The notes beneath the pieces are model-generated. The model was given only the letters and a program-made list of their open reading frames with translations, was not told the DNA's origin and ran no database searches. From contig VTPC01000422.1 in NCBI GenBank assembly GCA_011009095.1, forward strand, positions 39,695 to 103,694: a stretch of DNA of 64,000 bases, read 5' to 3'. The first letter of the stretch is position 1. Each line of letters begins with the position of its first letter. The translations under genes were made by a program, and so were the position numbers. This DNA comes from Ignelater luminosus (taxonomy: Eukaryota; Arthropoda; Insecta; Coleoptera; Elateridae). Shown here one piece after another: positions 46,401 to 57,800 of this stretch.

Positions 46401-47454
46401 TGCTATTCATCTATGTGACAACGCAGACAACGCAATTGCCACATCAGTGATTCAAAGGGAAATTATAACTAACAATCCTTTACTGGGTGGAAATTATGTG
46501 CCCCTGCTTGCCGCAACTCTAGTAGCTGTAATAATAGTATGTCTTTTAGCCGCTGTTGTATTTATATTCCGTCAAGATGTTCGATTATGGGCTCATTCAA
46601 AGTATGGCATCCGAATTTTTCAAGAGAGTTCAGCGATTAACTCCAGTGACGATCGAGACCGCTTGTATGATTGTTACATGGTTTATAGCCACAAGGATGA
46701 CGATTTAGTTTCTCGCACTATTGCACCTGAATTAGAACAGTCTGGACATTCCCTTTGTTTACATTATCGCGATCTGCATCTTCTCAACAGCGCTTCCTAT
46801 TTAACCGATGCAATGGTCGGCGCGGCCGATGCTTCTCGTCGTGTTCTTCTTGTTGTATCGCCGAGTTTGATTGGAACTGAATGGCTGCGACCGGAATTCA
46901 GAGCCGCACTCCAAGCAGCATTACGTAATACTCAAAGACAGAAATTGGTTTGTGTACTTAACGGAGATCCTCTTGAACCGATGGATACAGAACTGAGGTC
47001 TTTACTGCGTGCATGTGCTGTTACAAGATGGGGAGAACGGCGTTTCTGGGAAAAATTAAGATACGCCATGCCAGATGTTATAAATGATAGGTCTTCTAGG
47101 ACTAAAAAGCCATCAGATATTAGATGCAAAATTAATGCCAGATACACAGCAGCCCCTACCGCTCCCGATTCGTGGTATAAATATTCTACAATGCCCAGGG
47201 TTCATGGGGCGGCTTTGACGCCGACGCCTACCCAAAGTACGTATGTATCCGGTGAATCTGCAAGAAGTACCGAAGATGAGGCTGGTTCCAGCACAAGTAG
47301 TCAACATTATGGATCTGAGCAATTAAATCATAGTTATGTTTCAATTGATGGACGACCACCACAGTATTCTCAATTTCCACAATATCGTGAATCTCATCAT
47401 GTTTATTCTACTATACCGGATACTCAAGCACAACCTAGGACTTATTTTGTGTAA
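43486..47454 (+). CDS. Toll-7: Toll-7/18-wheeler-type long Toll receptor, single coding exon
   Basis: The 1322-residue type I membrane receptor is complete. Signal peptide about 1-16; leucine-rich repeats about 70-680; first LRR C-cap 686-742 (NPFYCDC); cysteine cluster [20 protein letters not shown] at 751-770 forming an internal LRR N-cap; further repeats 800-910; second C-cap 933-977 (NKWSCDC); transmembrane helix about 1004-1028; cytoplasmic TIR domain about 1058-1198 (box 1 [14 protein letters not shown], box 2 around [10 protein letters not shown], box 3 RRFWEKLR); tyrosine-rich tail ending RTYFV. Two LRR blocks with this cysteine cluster define long Tolls; [19 protein letters not shown] and RG-rich flanks of the first C-cap favour the Toll-7/18w group over Toll-6 or Tollo. 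Relatives act in epithelial cell intercalation and sometimes antiviral defence. Start: first ATG after an in-frame TGA at 43468, A at -3. The TIR BB-loop lacks the RDxxPG Pro-Gly. Fly 18w and Toll-7 are sister copies, so the symbol denotes the group. Confidence 0.96.
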   Translation: [1322 protein letters not shown]

Positions 47455-47750
47455 GTGTTTAGCAGCAAATTTTTTACTTAATTACGTAAAATTATATTAT
47501 ATAAAATTTGCTAATTACAAAATCTGATACATTTTCGATATATTATATTACTATGCATGTGTATATTTTGTATATATTTATCTAGTTAATAATAATTATT
47601 TATTAATTATTACAAGAAAAAACTGTAGATACGAAACGCTTATTAGTCATTATTTTTAAGGTTGTAAATACACTTTTATTTACTTAATTAACTGTGTAAG
47701 TCGAGACTGTTAATATAATATAAACATAAAGACTTCGAAAAACTACGGCA

Positions 47751-47756
47751 AATAAA
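47751..47756 (+). terminator. AATAAA poly(A) signal of the Toll-7-like gene
   Basis: The hexamer lies 297 bases after the TAA stop (47452-47454) and is followed by a T-rich stretch (47770-47795), the usual downstream context. The 3' UTR would be about 47455-47775. It is the first canonical hexamer after the stop that I noticed. Confidence 0.6.
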
Positions 47757-47775
47757 CAATCTTTATATTTATAAT

Positions 47776-50700
47776 CTCTTTTATTTCATTTTTAATGACA
47801 AAAGTGCTGCCAATTTAAATTTTAGATTACTTTCCTAAAAGTATAAAAGGAGAAGGAGAATTAAAGTGAAATTATTTTTTTCTGTTTTTTTTCCATTTAG
47901 AAAAAATTTTTTTAATATTTTGTCTCAAAAGGTTAAAAATTACTTTTATAAAAATTTAAGTTCTTATTGCTTTAATCTTTTTTGAAACAATTTGCTACTG
48001 GATGTTACGTAGATTAATACTTTAAAACCGACACAAGTGCTTCATCAGATTATATAAATTTATAGCCATAAATATACCTACCTAAAAAAAGAATCATGCC
48101 TATTAATCATACTTATATATCTAAGAAACAAACAAAACTTGATTATGTTGAGAATTGGATATTAATAACGTTATTCTTCTATAAAAGTATCTTGCTATCA
48201 AGTATCATAATAGTACAAGATTTCAGGTAGGTATATCTAATATCAAGTGTATTAATCGAATTAGCATTAATCAATCTTCAAGGTTTAATGAAAATTGACA
48301 TGTATGAGAATATTTTGAATAATTTGCCATCAAAATATTTTAACTTAATGGAATCTAACGATAAAAATTTTAAATAAATTTTTATTTTGTTTCTTTTAAG
48401 TAAAAACTTTCAAAAGGTAAGTTTCAACTAAATTAGCTACCTACTTTATGTAAAATTTGTTAAAAGGTACTACGAAATAATAATCTTATTTCTTCATTTA
48501 CTTGGAGTCAGGATAATATTCAAGGATCTTTTGTGCTTATATTAGAAAAGCAGTAAATACGAATGAGGAAGTTTATAAAATTCATATAAACATAATATTT
48601 TACAGTACTAGGAAAAAAATGTTTTAGTAGCAAACAGTAAAATTTTGCTGACTCGTTTTGATCATTGCTTTGACTTTTATTAGATGTTGTGAGTTTGTTG
48701 TGTTAGTAAACGTATAACTATTCTGCTGCTGTGTTATTGATGTAATATTTACATATTTTTATGTAGCATATTCTATCGAAAATTTCTATACGTTTTGTTT
48801 TCAAGCAAATCTTCTGAAACAGATTACTATTTAATTTTGTTATTAATCTTCATTATATCTTATAAATTAAATCTGATATAGGTACCTTTTAATGGAAGAA
48901 ACAATGTAATACTTCTGAACATAAAGTATGATTGCGATTGCGGAATATCGACTTCAAAGTCGTGGAAATATTTGTTTAGGTCTTTCTTTCAAATGGAACA
49001 CTCGATTATGAGAATTCTTTTGGAGTTTTATTTAATATCTAGGAAATCTTAAATTTTTTAAATGTTTGGCTAAATACAATTTGGAAAAAAACAATTATAT
49101 TTAATGTAGCCAATTTTACGCAAAGAATACCTACAGGAAGTTATTCCATTAAAAGTGGTGAAATTATACTTGTAATTTAAAACAAATTAAGAAATCACAA
49201 TTAAAATATAAATATGTTCAGCAATTATGTAAAATATTAACATAGTTAATTACTTTTACCTTTTGATGATAAAGCTTTATATAATATCCAAAATTACTGG
49301 AATAACAGTGTATCTAAATTCTACCTCTAATTTTTATGGCCTTTTAAAAGTAAGAAAAACTGAAAACAATATAATGATTAAATTGGTACTTTACTATTAT
49401 TACTCATAACACACTTGTTACATTAAACATTGTTTGGGGTTTCTCTTAAATTTTCCAGGTCTAACAATAATTTCTGCATATGACACATATGAGAAAGATT
49501 CTAGTAAGATTAGTAAAATTATTTTCTTTATAATCCTTTCGATAGTATATTTACATTATTAAAATCAAAGCTCTATATTTCCCAACTAATTCAACATGAA
49601 ATATAAACGTAGTTGTTGCTATTATAACTGTCGATGCATTATAGTATTCCGACGCTAAATATTAATAATCCGTGCGTACGATATTAATTTGAAGTTTATT
49701 GCTATTGAAATCGTATTGCTCCTGTTAATAAATGTTTATAGGTTCTCACTCTGAAATGTGCTTCTGTTTAATTAAATTTTATACCCCTTTAATTGTAAGA
49801 TGATATATGCTGTGTTAGGCCTGATTAATACTTTTAGGTATAAATGCTTCAAAGTTCTCTTGTTTTTTTCAATTCAACTAAATATATCAGGCATTACTAA
49901 TATTATTATCATGCAAAGACTAATTAGATATTTTGTAAATAAAAAATATTTAAAAACTCAAAATAATCGAGAAAAGGAAGAAGGCCAAGATTGGTGAGAA
50001 TAAATACGTAGTGTATTGAATACGACGTCATTACGTTCTAACATACTACACTTTCATGAAAAGAATGTATTACTGCTTGAACAACCAGCACAAAGCCTTG
50101 ATGTAACCTAATAGTCAAGGATTTGTGAAATCATACCAACAGAAAACTGCAAGAAATGGTAAACCCAAACAAGTCTACTTAGAACTATGAAAAATATTTT
50201 TGTGGTTCTTTTAACGTTTGTTTAAGCCAATGCCACTTCATGCGAAAGCTGTTTCAAAACTCAGAGAAGACTGACAGTCATTAAGATAGTAAGTTATTTT
50301 CTATTAGTTAGCATAGCAGTAGCTGAGCTAAACTAAATTTTTCAAGTACTTATTTTGCTCGGTAGTGTGTTTGGAGGCACCGAAACCGGATCAAAAATAG
50401 GACCATATCGTATACAATAATGTAGGGTACATGTAGTTGACTATTCTTTTAAAGGAAGACAGTCAGCAACGTGGAGTTGCTATATACCTATAGTACACTT
50501 TGATTTTGACAAAACAAAAGTTTATCATCGCCATAAATATCATCTCATTATTTAGTTCGACAGACAAAAGATTATGTTCATGTACATACCTATTATCATT
50601 CATCATATCGGCAAAAATATTCACAGTTCAAAGCAAAACAGCTAAAGTCAAGAACGTAACTCTAAATTTTCTATAATAATATGGGTGGGGGATACATACA

Positions 50701-53700
50701 AATGTCTAAAGTACTTAAGTATTCATAAAAATAGGCAAATTTGCTACCTTTCAGCCAGCCACAAGTGGAAACAAAAAGACTTTATGATAGATCTACGTAA
50801 CATGTATGTGAATTTATTATATTGTTTACTTACACTCTAACTTTTTTTTTTGGGTTTTTGACATGTGTTTGCCAAAACTTCCTTTGATTGCTTTGGAGAA
50901 ACAGAAACAATTTTGATACCTTACAACATTTAATTGACCAATACTCAAAAAAGAGCAGTAAGAGAATTACCCATTTTTAAGCACCGCAAAGAAAAAAATT
51001 GAAAGGAAAAACAGAAAACTAAATATTTATGGCTTTTCTTTGTCGGTATATAAATAGTTTGTTTTCATCATTCCTTTACTTATAATAAAACCTTTTCGAC
51101 AATACAAACTATGTTCACCCAAGAACGAAAGTTAGGTTAAATTTTCTTCTAAGTGATGTTTGATTTATAGAAACAAATTAGGTAGACAAATGAATGTTTT
51201 CATGACCATTCAGTTGGATATCAGTTGTTTTGTAAGATTTTAAATCTGAGGAAACAGGACTGGAACACCAAGATACATAGAAATGTCTCGGTAGCCCCTT
51301 ATTTATAAGAACTTCCTAATCGTCTTAAATCTTGTGCATGTACAATATTTATAGTATTGTTCCCACTATTAATAAATATTAGTGAATTCTAGATGGGCTT
51401 TTTTCGTCTAGTTTGACGCTGACATTAAATGGCCAGTTTTATATAGTTTAAACCGAGGATTTATTAGAAGCAACAACCAAGGGGAAAAGTCAACTAGGAG
51501 AGGCAATGCGATGTCAAAAAATATGTAGTTGGTAGGATGGTTGGTTTAGCCATTGTTAATATTATATGTAAAGCTCTGATCTTACGGAAAATGCACCTTT
51601 ATACATATTTTGCCTGTCTTCTGTATATTTTGCATATTATAATGCGATGCTCATGATTGATAACATTTTTCCAATTTTACAGCATATTTTGTAGATTTCA
51701 CGACAGATTCTAGCTTTAGAAAACATAGATAATGATAATAATAATCATTTAGAATAATTGAATTTCAAAAACATTTTTTCTTATACATAGTTATGAAAAA
51801 TTTTACTAAATGTAATTTTCAGTTTAAACCTCAGTAATTTTAATGGCAGCAGCATATTGACAAAAATCATAAAAATGTTGAATAAACTGATTACTGATTT
51901 TGTGTAGGTGTCGACCTTCAGAAGTCTCCTTTATCTACACCACTATATTTGAAAAAGGAAAATTGTTTTTAATTTCACACAGAGAAATCAATCGTGTTTA
52001 AGCATAAGATGTTCTCCTCCACCAAACAGTTCAACATTTCACTCACAACACACCTTAAAGTCAATCTAGAAATTATTTGCTTCAATATCTACATAACCTT
52101 AATTATTTTGGTCTCAATAATTCTTGAAAAGGTACAATAACAACCATGTAGAAAATCGTTTTTGAATACTGTGTGTTGTTTTCGAGATATTAAAGAAGTA
52201 GGAGATTATAAACTTTACTTATTGACATTGGTATGACTGACAGTAAGTAAGCTTGGCCGAAAACAGTTCTACGAAAAATAAGTAGGAGCAATTTTTGCCA
52301 CTAAATTAAAGGTAGATTTTATTTACTACATTTGTAGTGGTGGTGTAACATATCTATTTGTCCTTCCCTGCGTCTTCATCCACCTATAGGTACCTATATC
52401 GTTTACACAAAATTATAAAATGATAGATTCTTTGTAACAAAACCCACACCAAATGTCTTGGCTTCGTTGTAGCGTACTTGGCGGATAGTAAGAATAACCA
52501 TATGAAAAGAAACATCTAGTATTTCACACTATTTTGGCACTTTAAGAGGAAGAATCTGTACACTCAATGATTAATGACAATAATTATTTATATAACAGGA
52601 GCGTAAAGTGAAGGTTTTTGAACGAGTTTAAAAACGACGCTTTACACCGTATTTTAAAGAAAGTAATAAAGAAAAACCATTGACGGTAGATTAAAGAATG
52701 AAATTGGTCAAGATCGTAGGAACGTATAATGATTTCATTACGACATCGATACGTCAAATTAATTGCAAATGTTTATAATTGTCAACTTTTGACATTGACA
52801 ACTAGTTGTAAAGCGCCAACTTTACAGGCGGTCGTGCAAAAAAGTTATTAAACAATAATAATAAAATAAGTTGTACCGAGCCAAAATAAAAAAAAAAACG
52901 TGTTGAAAGATCATACTAGTGATATATTGAAATTAAAGAAAGTTGAAGTTAGCTATGATTACTACGAACAATAATAAATAGAAATTATTATTTACTTCGT
53001 TGAATTTACCAATACCATGAAAAGACGCGCCTATGTATAAGAACTCACAACATAAAAAGTTTTACAAGCAATATCGTTTTCGATTAATTTTGGTGTATTT
53101 TTCGCTTATATGGTAAGTAACTAAAATTCGAAAGGGATTACTAAACTGAGATTGAGGTACCAAAATAAACAGAACATTTGCTTGACCTCCAATCAATCTA
53201 TGTAGGCACTACATGTGCCTAAAGCTGATATTTTGTATAATTTGTCATTTTGAATGACCAACAATTATTTTTTTGTAGCAATACGGAGTAACTAACACCA
53301 CATCGAACTTGAGAAATGTTGCTTAAAATTATACTAAAAATTAAGTACCTACACTATGGTAGTCTAGAGATCAGTAAACTGATTGACAAGAACAACTCTG
53401 ATGCACTCAGAAAAATTTCCGATTATGAGAATCCTCATTTTTGGTTAAAGAGGCGATTGCCGAAATGTTTTTGTTATATTTCTAACAAGGAAGGCACTTT
53501 ATTGTTTTAACATTAATGCGGTTATCCCATTTGTATTACGTTATTAGTAAGACAGTCTTACAAACCAGAGTACTTTATTCTGCGATACCCACGTATGTAT
53601 AACTATTACCGTGAATTAGTACGATAACTAGTCCCTCGAACATACACTTTAAAATTGTAGTGGCTTTTAGGTTTGCAGATCTAAATATTGACAATGGCCT

Positions 53701-54303
53701 GGAATCTTCAGTTATACGTTATACCATACAGTACCTCGTGGAAAAATATCATATCAAATTATTAATTTTACAAGAGAACATGTAATGCCATTGGAACAAC
53801 AACCGCTGACTGTTTTTCTGAGCTTTTCGAGAGATTCTATTTGATATTTTTGCAAGAAATCTCGATATTTAGGGCTTTGTATCTAAAACAGTAATAAAGT
53901 AATAATATTCTAACAGTATATTTAGAATTTTTTTCATGTTTCAATTTCTGATGATGAACCACAGATTAAATATCATCGAATTCATTCTAATTTATGTATA
54001 TCTAACTAAAGCAAAGAATATTTTGTTCTGTTTTGATTTATTATTGTATACTTTAGTCTTAAAATACAGCGCATGCGCTTTTAGTAATAGCATCTATAAT
54101 ATTATTTGTAAAATCACAATGATAAGAAATAGCAGTGGTCCAAATCAATACCCTTGCGACACACCTGACTTTGAAAAGTGTATCGAGATTGATATAATGA
54201 AATTCACAATAATGACTCTCTCCAATTAAGTAGAAATGGCACAATTCAAACAAATAACCCAGGCAATCCATTTCTGTTTTAAACATAATATCCATCTTGT
54301 GCA
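47776..54303. other. AT-rich intergenic DNA downstream of the receptor
   Basis: No gene or clear transposon was recognised over 6.5 kb. Short open frames (49800-49997, 53316-53510, 53936-54229) carry no familiar domain. Around 52600-52830 short repeated GCGTAAAG / CTTTAC words and a TTGACATTGACAA stretch occur, without a clear element. Confidence 0.5.
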
Positions 54304-54461
54304 CAGTGTGGTCAAATTTCGATGGGATTAAATGGGTAACTTTCTTATTAGCGCAGATAAATGAAAACAGCTTAGGTACTCGTGACCTCTTTTTTCATGC
54401 TTATTCTATTGCCATTGCCAGAAATAAGCTGCCGTCTTTTGCTTTATTTTGGTAGCTAGAA

Positions 54462-54694
54462 GAAAATCATTTTAGCATTTTTGAGGCACTTTTTAACGTA
54501 GAATTCAATGCTGTCAGTCGTTTTTTCTTGTCCTTTTCATAACTACGCTGTAACTCAAAGATGAATTTTAAAATGGACTATTTAAACAATTCAACTTTGA
54601 GTTACAGCGCAGTTATGAAAAGAACTAGAAAAAAACGACTGACAGCATTGAATTCTACGTTAAAAAGTGCCTGCACAATGCTAAAATGATTTTT
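54462..54694. repeat. Palindrome with ~100-bp arms
   Basis: The left arm (54462-54560, containing TAGAATTCAATGCTGTCAGT and TGTAACTCAAAG) is mirrored by the right arm (54595-54694, CTTTGAGTTACA and ACTGACAGCATTGAATTCTA). The spacer is about 34 bp. Arm similarity is very high, with only a few mismatches (for example TTGAGGCACT against TGCAGGCACT), suggesting a fairly recent origin or arm-to-arm correction. Confidence 0.9.
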
Positions 54695-54701
54695 TACTGT
54701 A

Positions 54702-54875
54702 CAGTGTGGTTCAATTTCGATGGGATTAAATGGGTAACTTTCTTATTAGCACAGATAAATGAAATGGTAATGGAATAAGCATGAAAAAAGAGATCACGAG
54801 TACCTAAGCCGTTTCCTCTTACCTGTGCTAATAAGAAAGTTGCCCATATAATCCCATCGAAATTGGACCACACTG
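54702..54875. mobile_element. 174-bp MITE flanked by TA
   Basis: CAGTGTGGTTCAATTTCGAT at 54702 and its reverse complement ending at 54875 give TIRs of about 50 bp. The unit is preceded and followed by TA (54700-54701; 54876-54877), a typical mariner/Tc1-type target duplication. The interior has no reading frame. A partial inverted copy is at 54304. Confidence 0.85.
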
Positions 54876-54877
54876 TA

Positions 54878-57800
54878 CTGCTTTATACAAAGATTGATCA
54901 CCATAATATCTTTAGTTATTTTTTATCATATACAAACTTAGAAGCAAGATAGCTTTTAACTATATAATAATTTCCTTAAACAGATCCCCTTCATTTTGTT
55001 GTAGTTTCATTTTGCGTGTTTAGCATTTCCTGATACCCTTTACTATGTCAAATGATTTATGCTTTTGTTTAAGTGAAGATATGAAAACTGTTCATTGATA
55101 ACATTCTAAGGTATTGTTTTTGACTTATTTGTGTTTATGTTGATTGTAGTAAGTTTTTTTATCAGAAGAAGTAAGTTAGATTTTTTCTCTTTAAATCTAC
55201 CCTTTTAATTGACTTAGGTCAAGTCAGTTTCAGACAATTAAACAATAACAGAAATTTTGTTAACTGCCAGAATTAAATGCCATTCTTTATTTTTTACCTT
55301 TAATGAATTTGATCAAGTTACAAAATAAAAAAAAGAAAATCTTGCATTATATGAACGGGTCCATAAGTTATGTAGGTATGCAGATTATAGATTTTTAGAG
55401 ATGACAAATTCCCAGAATTCCGAAATTTTGTTGGCAAAACGGGATATCAATTGATCGGAATTCAGAAAGGTAACATGCCCATTTAAAATAGTTTGTAACT
55501 AAAAACTAAAGCGCTATTATAACAAAGAGAGAAATAAAATGAAATATTTCGAAATGATTTTTTGTTAAATTAAAATCTATATTGAGAAGTATTTTACGGA
55601 AATAAAATACAATTTCAACATCTTCATATTAAGAACTAATTCTAATTTATTTTTTGTAAAGTATAAGTATTTGTCTTTGAAATCGTGTTTTACCTTCGCC
55701 AAATAATGAACACATAAATGTAAATTCTATAACAAATAATATTTTATTGATATTAGCAAAAGCTTATTTTCTAAGTATGCGTAATATACCTACACAATTT
55801 TTGATTTTATTTTTAGTAGTTGACCGAAGTTCAGAAAACTTAACCTTGACTTTGACATTCTTTATTGTATTTTGTATCCGTTTCGTTTTCTTTTTTTTTA
55901 CTTTCTCGTTATCTAAATTATGTTAGCTATACGACAACGTTATTGTGTATAAATAAAACATATATTTGAGGCGATTTAAAAGCCTAAAGAACAATAAGGA
56001 AGTAGGTAATTTTCAGATTTGTTGAAAGTTAACGAACGTAAAAATAATATGACTCCGTTTATGGTCCGCATAGGATGGTGTTTAGTAAATTTAGTAGTTT
56101 TTATTGACCCCGGAAAATGCGTGCTTAAGAAAAAGTAGGTATAACGAACACGCAAAATTTACTTTTCGAGATTTCTATATAAAATTTTCCCCATTTATAT
56201 TCTCCCAAAGAGTTTACCGAATTTTCTCCTCATAACTTAGTCTAGGGAAGTAGATATCTCGGATCAAGCTAGGCATTGACAAAGTGCCCCGAAGTAACCT
56301 GCAATAAACATAAATAGATAATGTGCAAGTGAATAAGAGGATTTATGAGGGGCAATTCGGCGTGGCCAACTGCAATCCATGTTAACTGACAGGATTGGTG
56401 TACGTGGTTGTTCAAGTTACACCATAAAATACTTAGTTGAAGCGAAAGAGCAATATAGAATGGTAACGAATGTTTTTATACAAACCAAAGGTAGCGATTG
56501 GTTTCATCTATTGCTTTTACAAACCAATTCCACTGTCGCAACGTTCCGCTTCCTTGCCGTAATAACTTAGTTGCGTTTTCGAAGGTTAGTGCCCCTTAAT
56601 TTGAGCAATTTTAAGAAGAAATGTCCGTTATATAATAAAGAAGAATTAGTTTTAGATGCCTATGAGTATATTTTGTAGGAAAAAGCACTGGAAACAACAA
56701 ATTCCTGTTTAACGTGCAATTTACTGGTAGGAGGCGTATAAAATGAAAAGGAAATGAACTAATAATGACTTGGTACGAAATCTTAATTAAAATAGGCCTC
56801 CTTTAACAGAAACACGTAAAGGCGACGAATATCTTTAAGTATTTACATACAAGCGAAAGTGATTCCCTGCTACCACTTATTTGAATAGATAACACTATAG
56901 GAAGGTCTATAAATTATTTCCTAATTAAATTTGTATTTTGTCGTTCTTCTTGATATATTATAAAATCATTAGCGTAACTGATAAAAGTATAAAAAAAGAG
57001 AAGCTGTCGCTACTTTTTGTGACGAAAAATGTTTTTTCTTTTTATTCTGTAACACAACTGAGAGGTGAGAACAAATTTAGCGGTGCTGTAAGTAATTGAT
57101 TTGGTTTAAAACGGCGAAGAATTAATAATTCTTTGAAGTTTTAAAAATCATCTTCAGTTCTTAACACTAAAGTAAGCAATTATTATAATTGAGATTTAAA
57201 ATTATTTCGGCCTAATTTAGTTTCTTACTTTGCATTTTGCTCCTAACGGTAACAAAACGGTGAGATACGTTCCGTTGCCAAAGTATACAATGAAATATGA
57301 ACTTAGCACTTCTACTAATAAAATAGCAGGGCTATTCACGATGTTTACAGATGAATGTAATAGTAATCGGTAAAATCTTTTGAAAGCTAAAAATGATTAA
57401 AAATTAAAATACATTTAACGGCTGCCAACCTGTCATTTCTACAGAAATACTGATTTAGAGTATGAATAAAGGATTTTTTTATTATTCTTTGGTATGTTAT
57501 GCTTATAATTTAATATCTTCTTCTTGCAACGCTTTATTGGAAGTTAGTTAAATTATACGTTTCGTTCTGTAAATAAAGCAATAAAAAAAAAATCTTTGGC
57601 CTTGGAATGTAAAGCCTTGTTAAAAATCGGCAATAATAAGACGTAAATACGACTACCTGCCATCTATCTATTGAAGCCACATTTTTGCCAAGAAGAAATG
57701 GGACAATACTAAATTCTCAAAATATTATTTACAGCGCAATTCGGTCTTTCCTAAAACTTTCGAGGATTGACCGTTCCAGAGCGGTTTATGGTAAAGGGAC

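Larger units (their letters stand above)
54304..54875. mobile_element. Large compound fold-back structure of MITE copies
   Basis: The left 112 bases (from CAGTGTGGTCAAATTTCGAT) are the inverted match of the right 115 bases (ending in the complement of CAGTGTGGTCCAATTTCGAT at 54875). Between them are a separate long palindrome (54462-54694) and a third, direct copy of the same terminal sequence at 54702. The simplest reading is one complete 174-bp MITE (54702-54875), one partial inverted MITE copy (54304 to about 54416) and another inverted-repeat element between them. The single strand could fold into a two-tier hairpin of about 570 bases. Confidence 0.85.

Noticed and set aside
43604-47322. 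Antisense and out-of-frame open frames over the receptor gene
   Set aside because: They are shadows of the long receptor frame; none has an independent motif.
52600-52830. Cluster of GCGTAAAG / CTTTAC and TTGACATTGACAA words
   Set aside because: The words do not organise into terminal repeats or a regular array, so no element or regulatory module can be supported.
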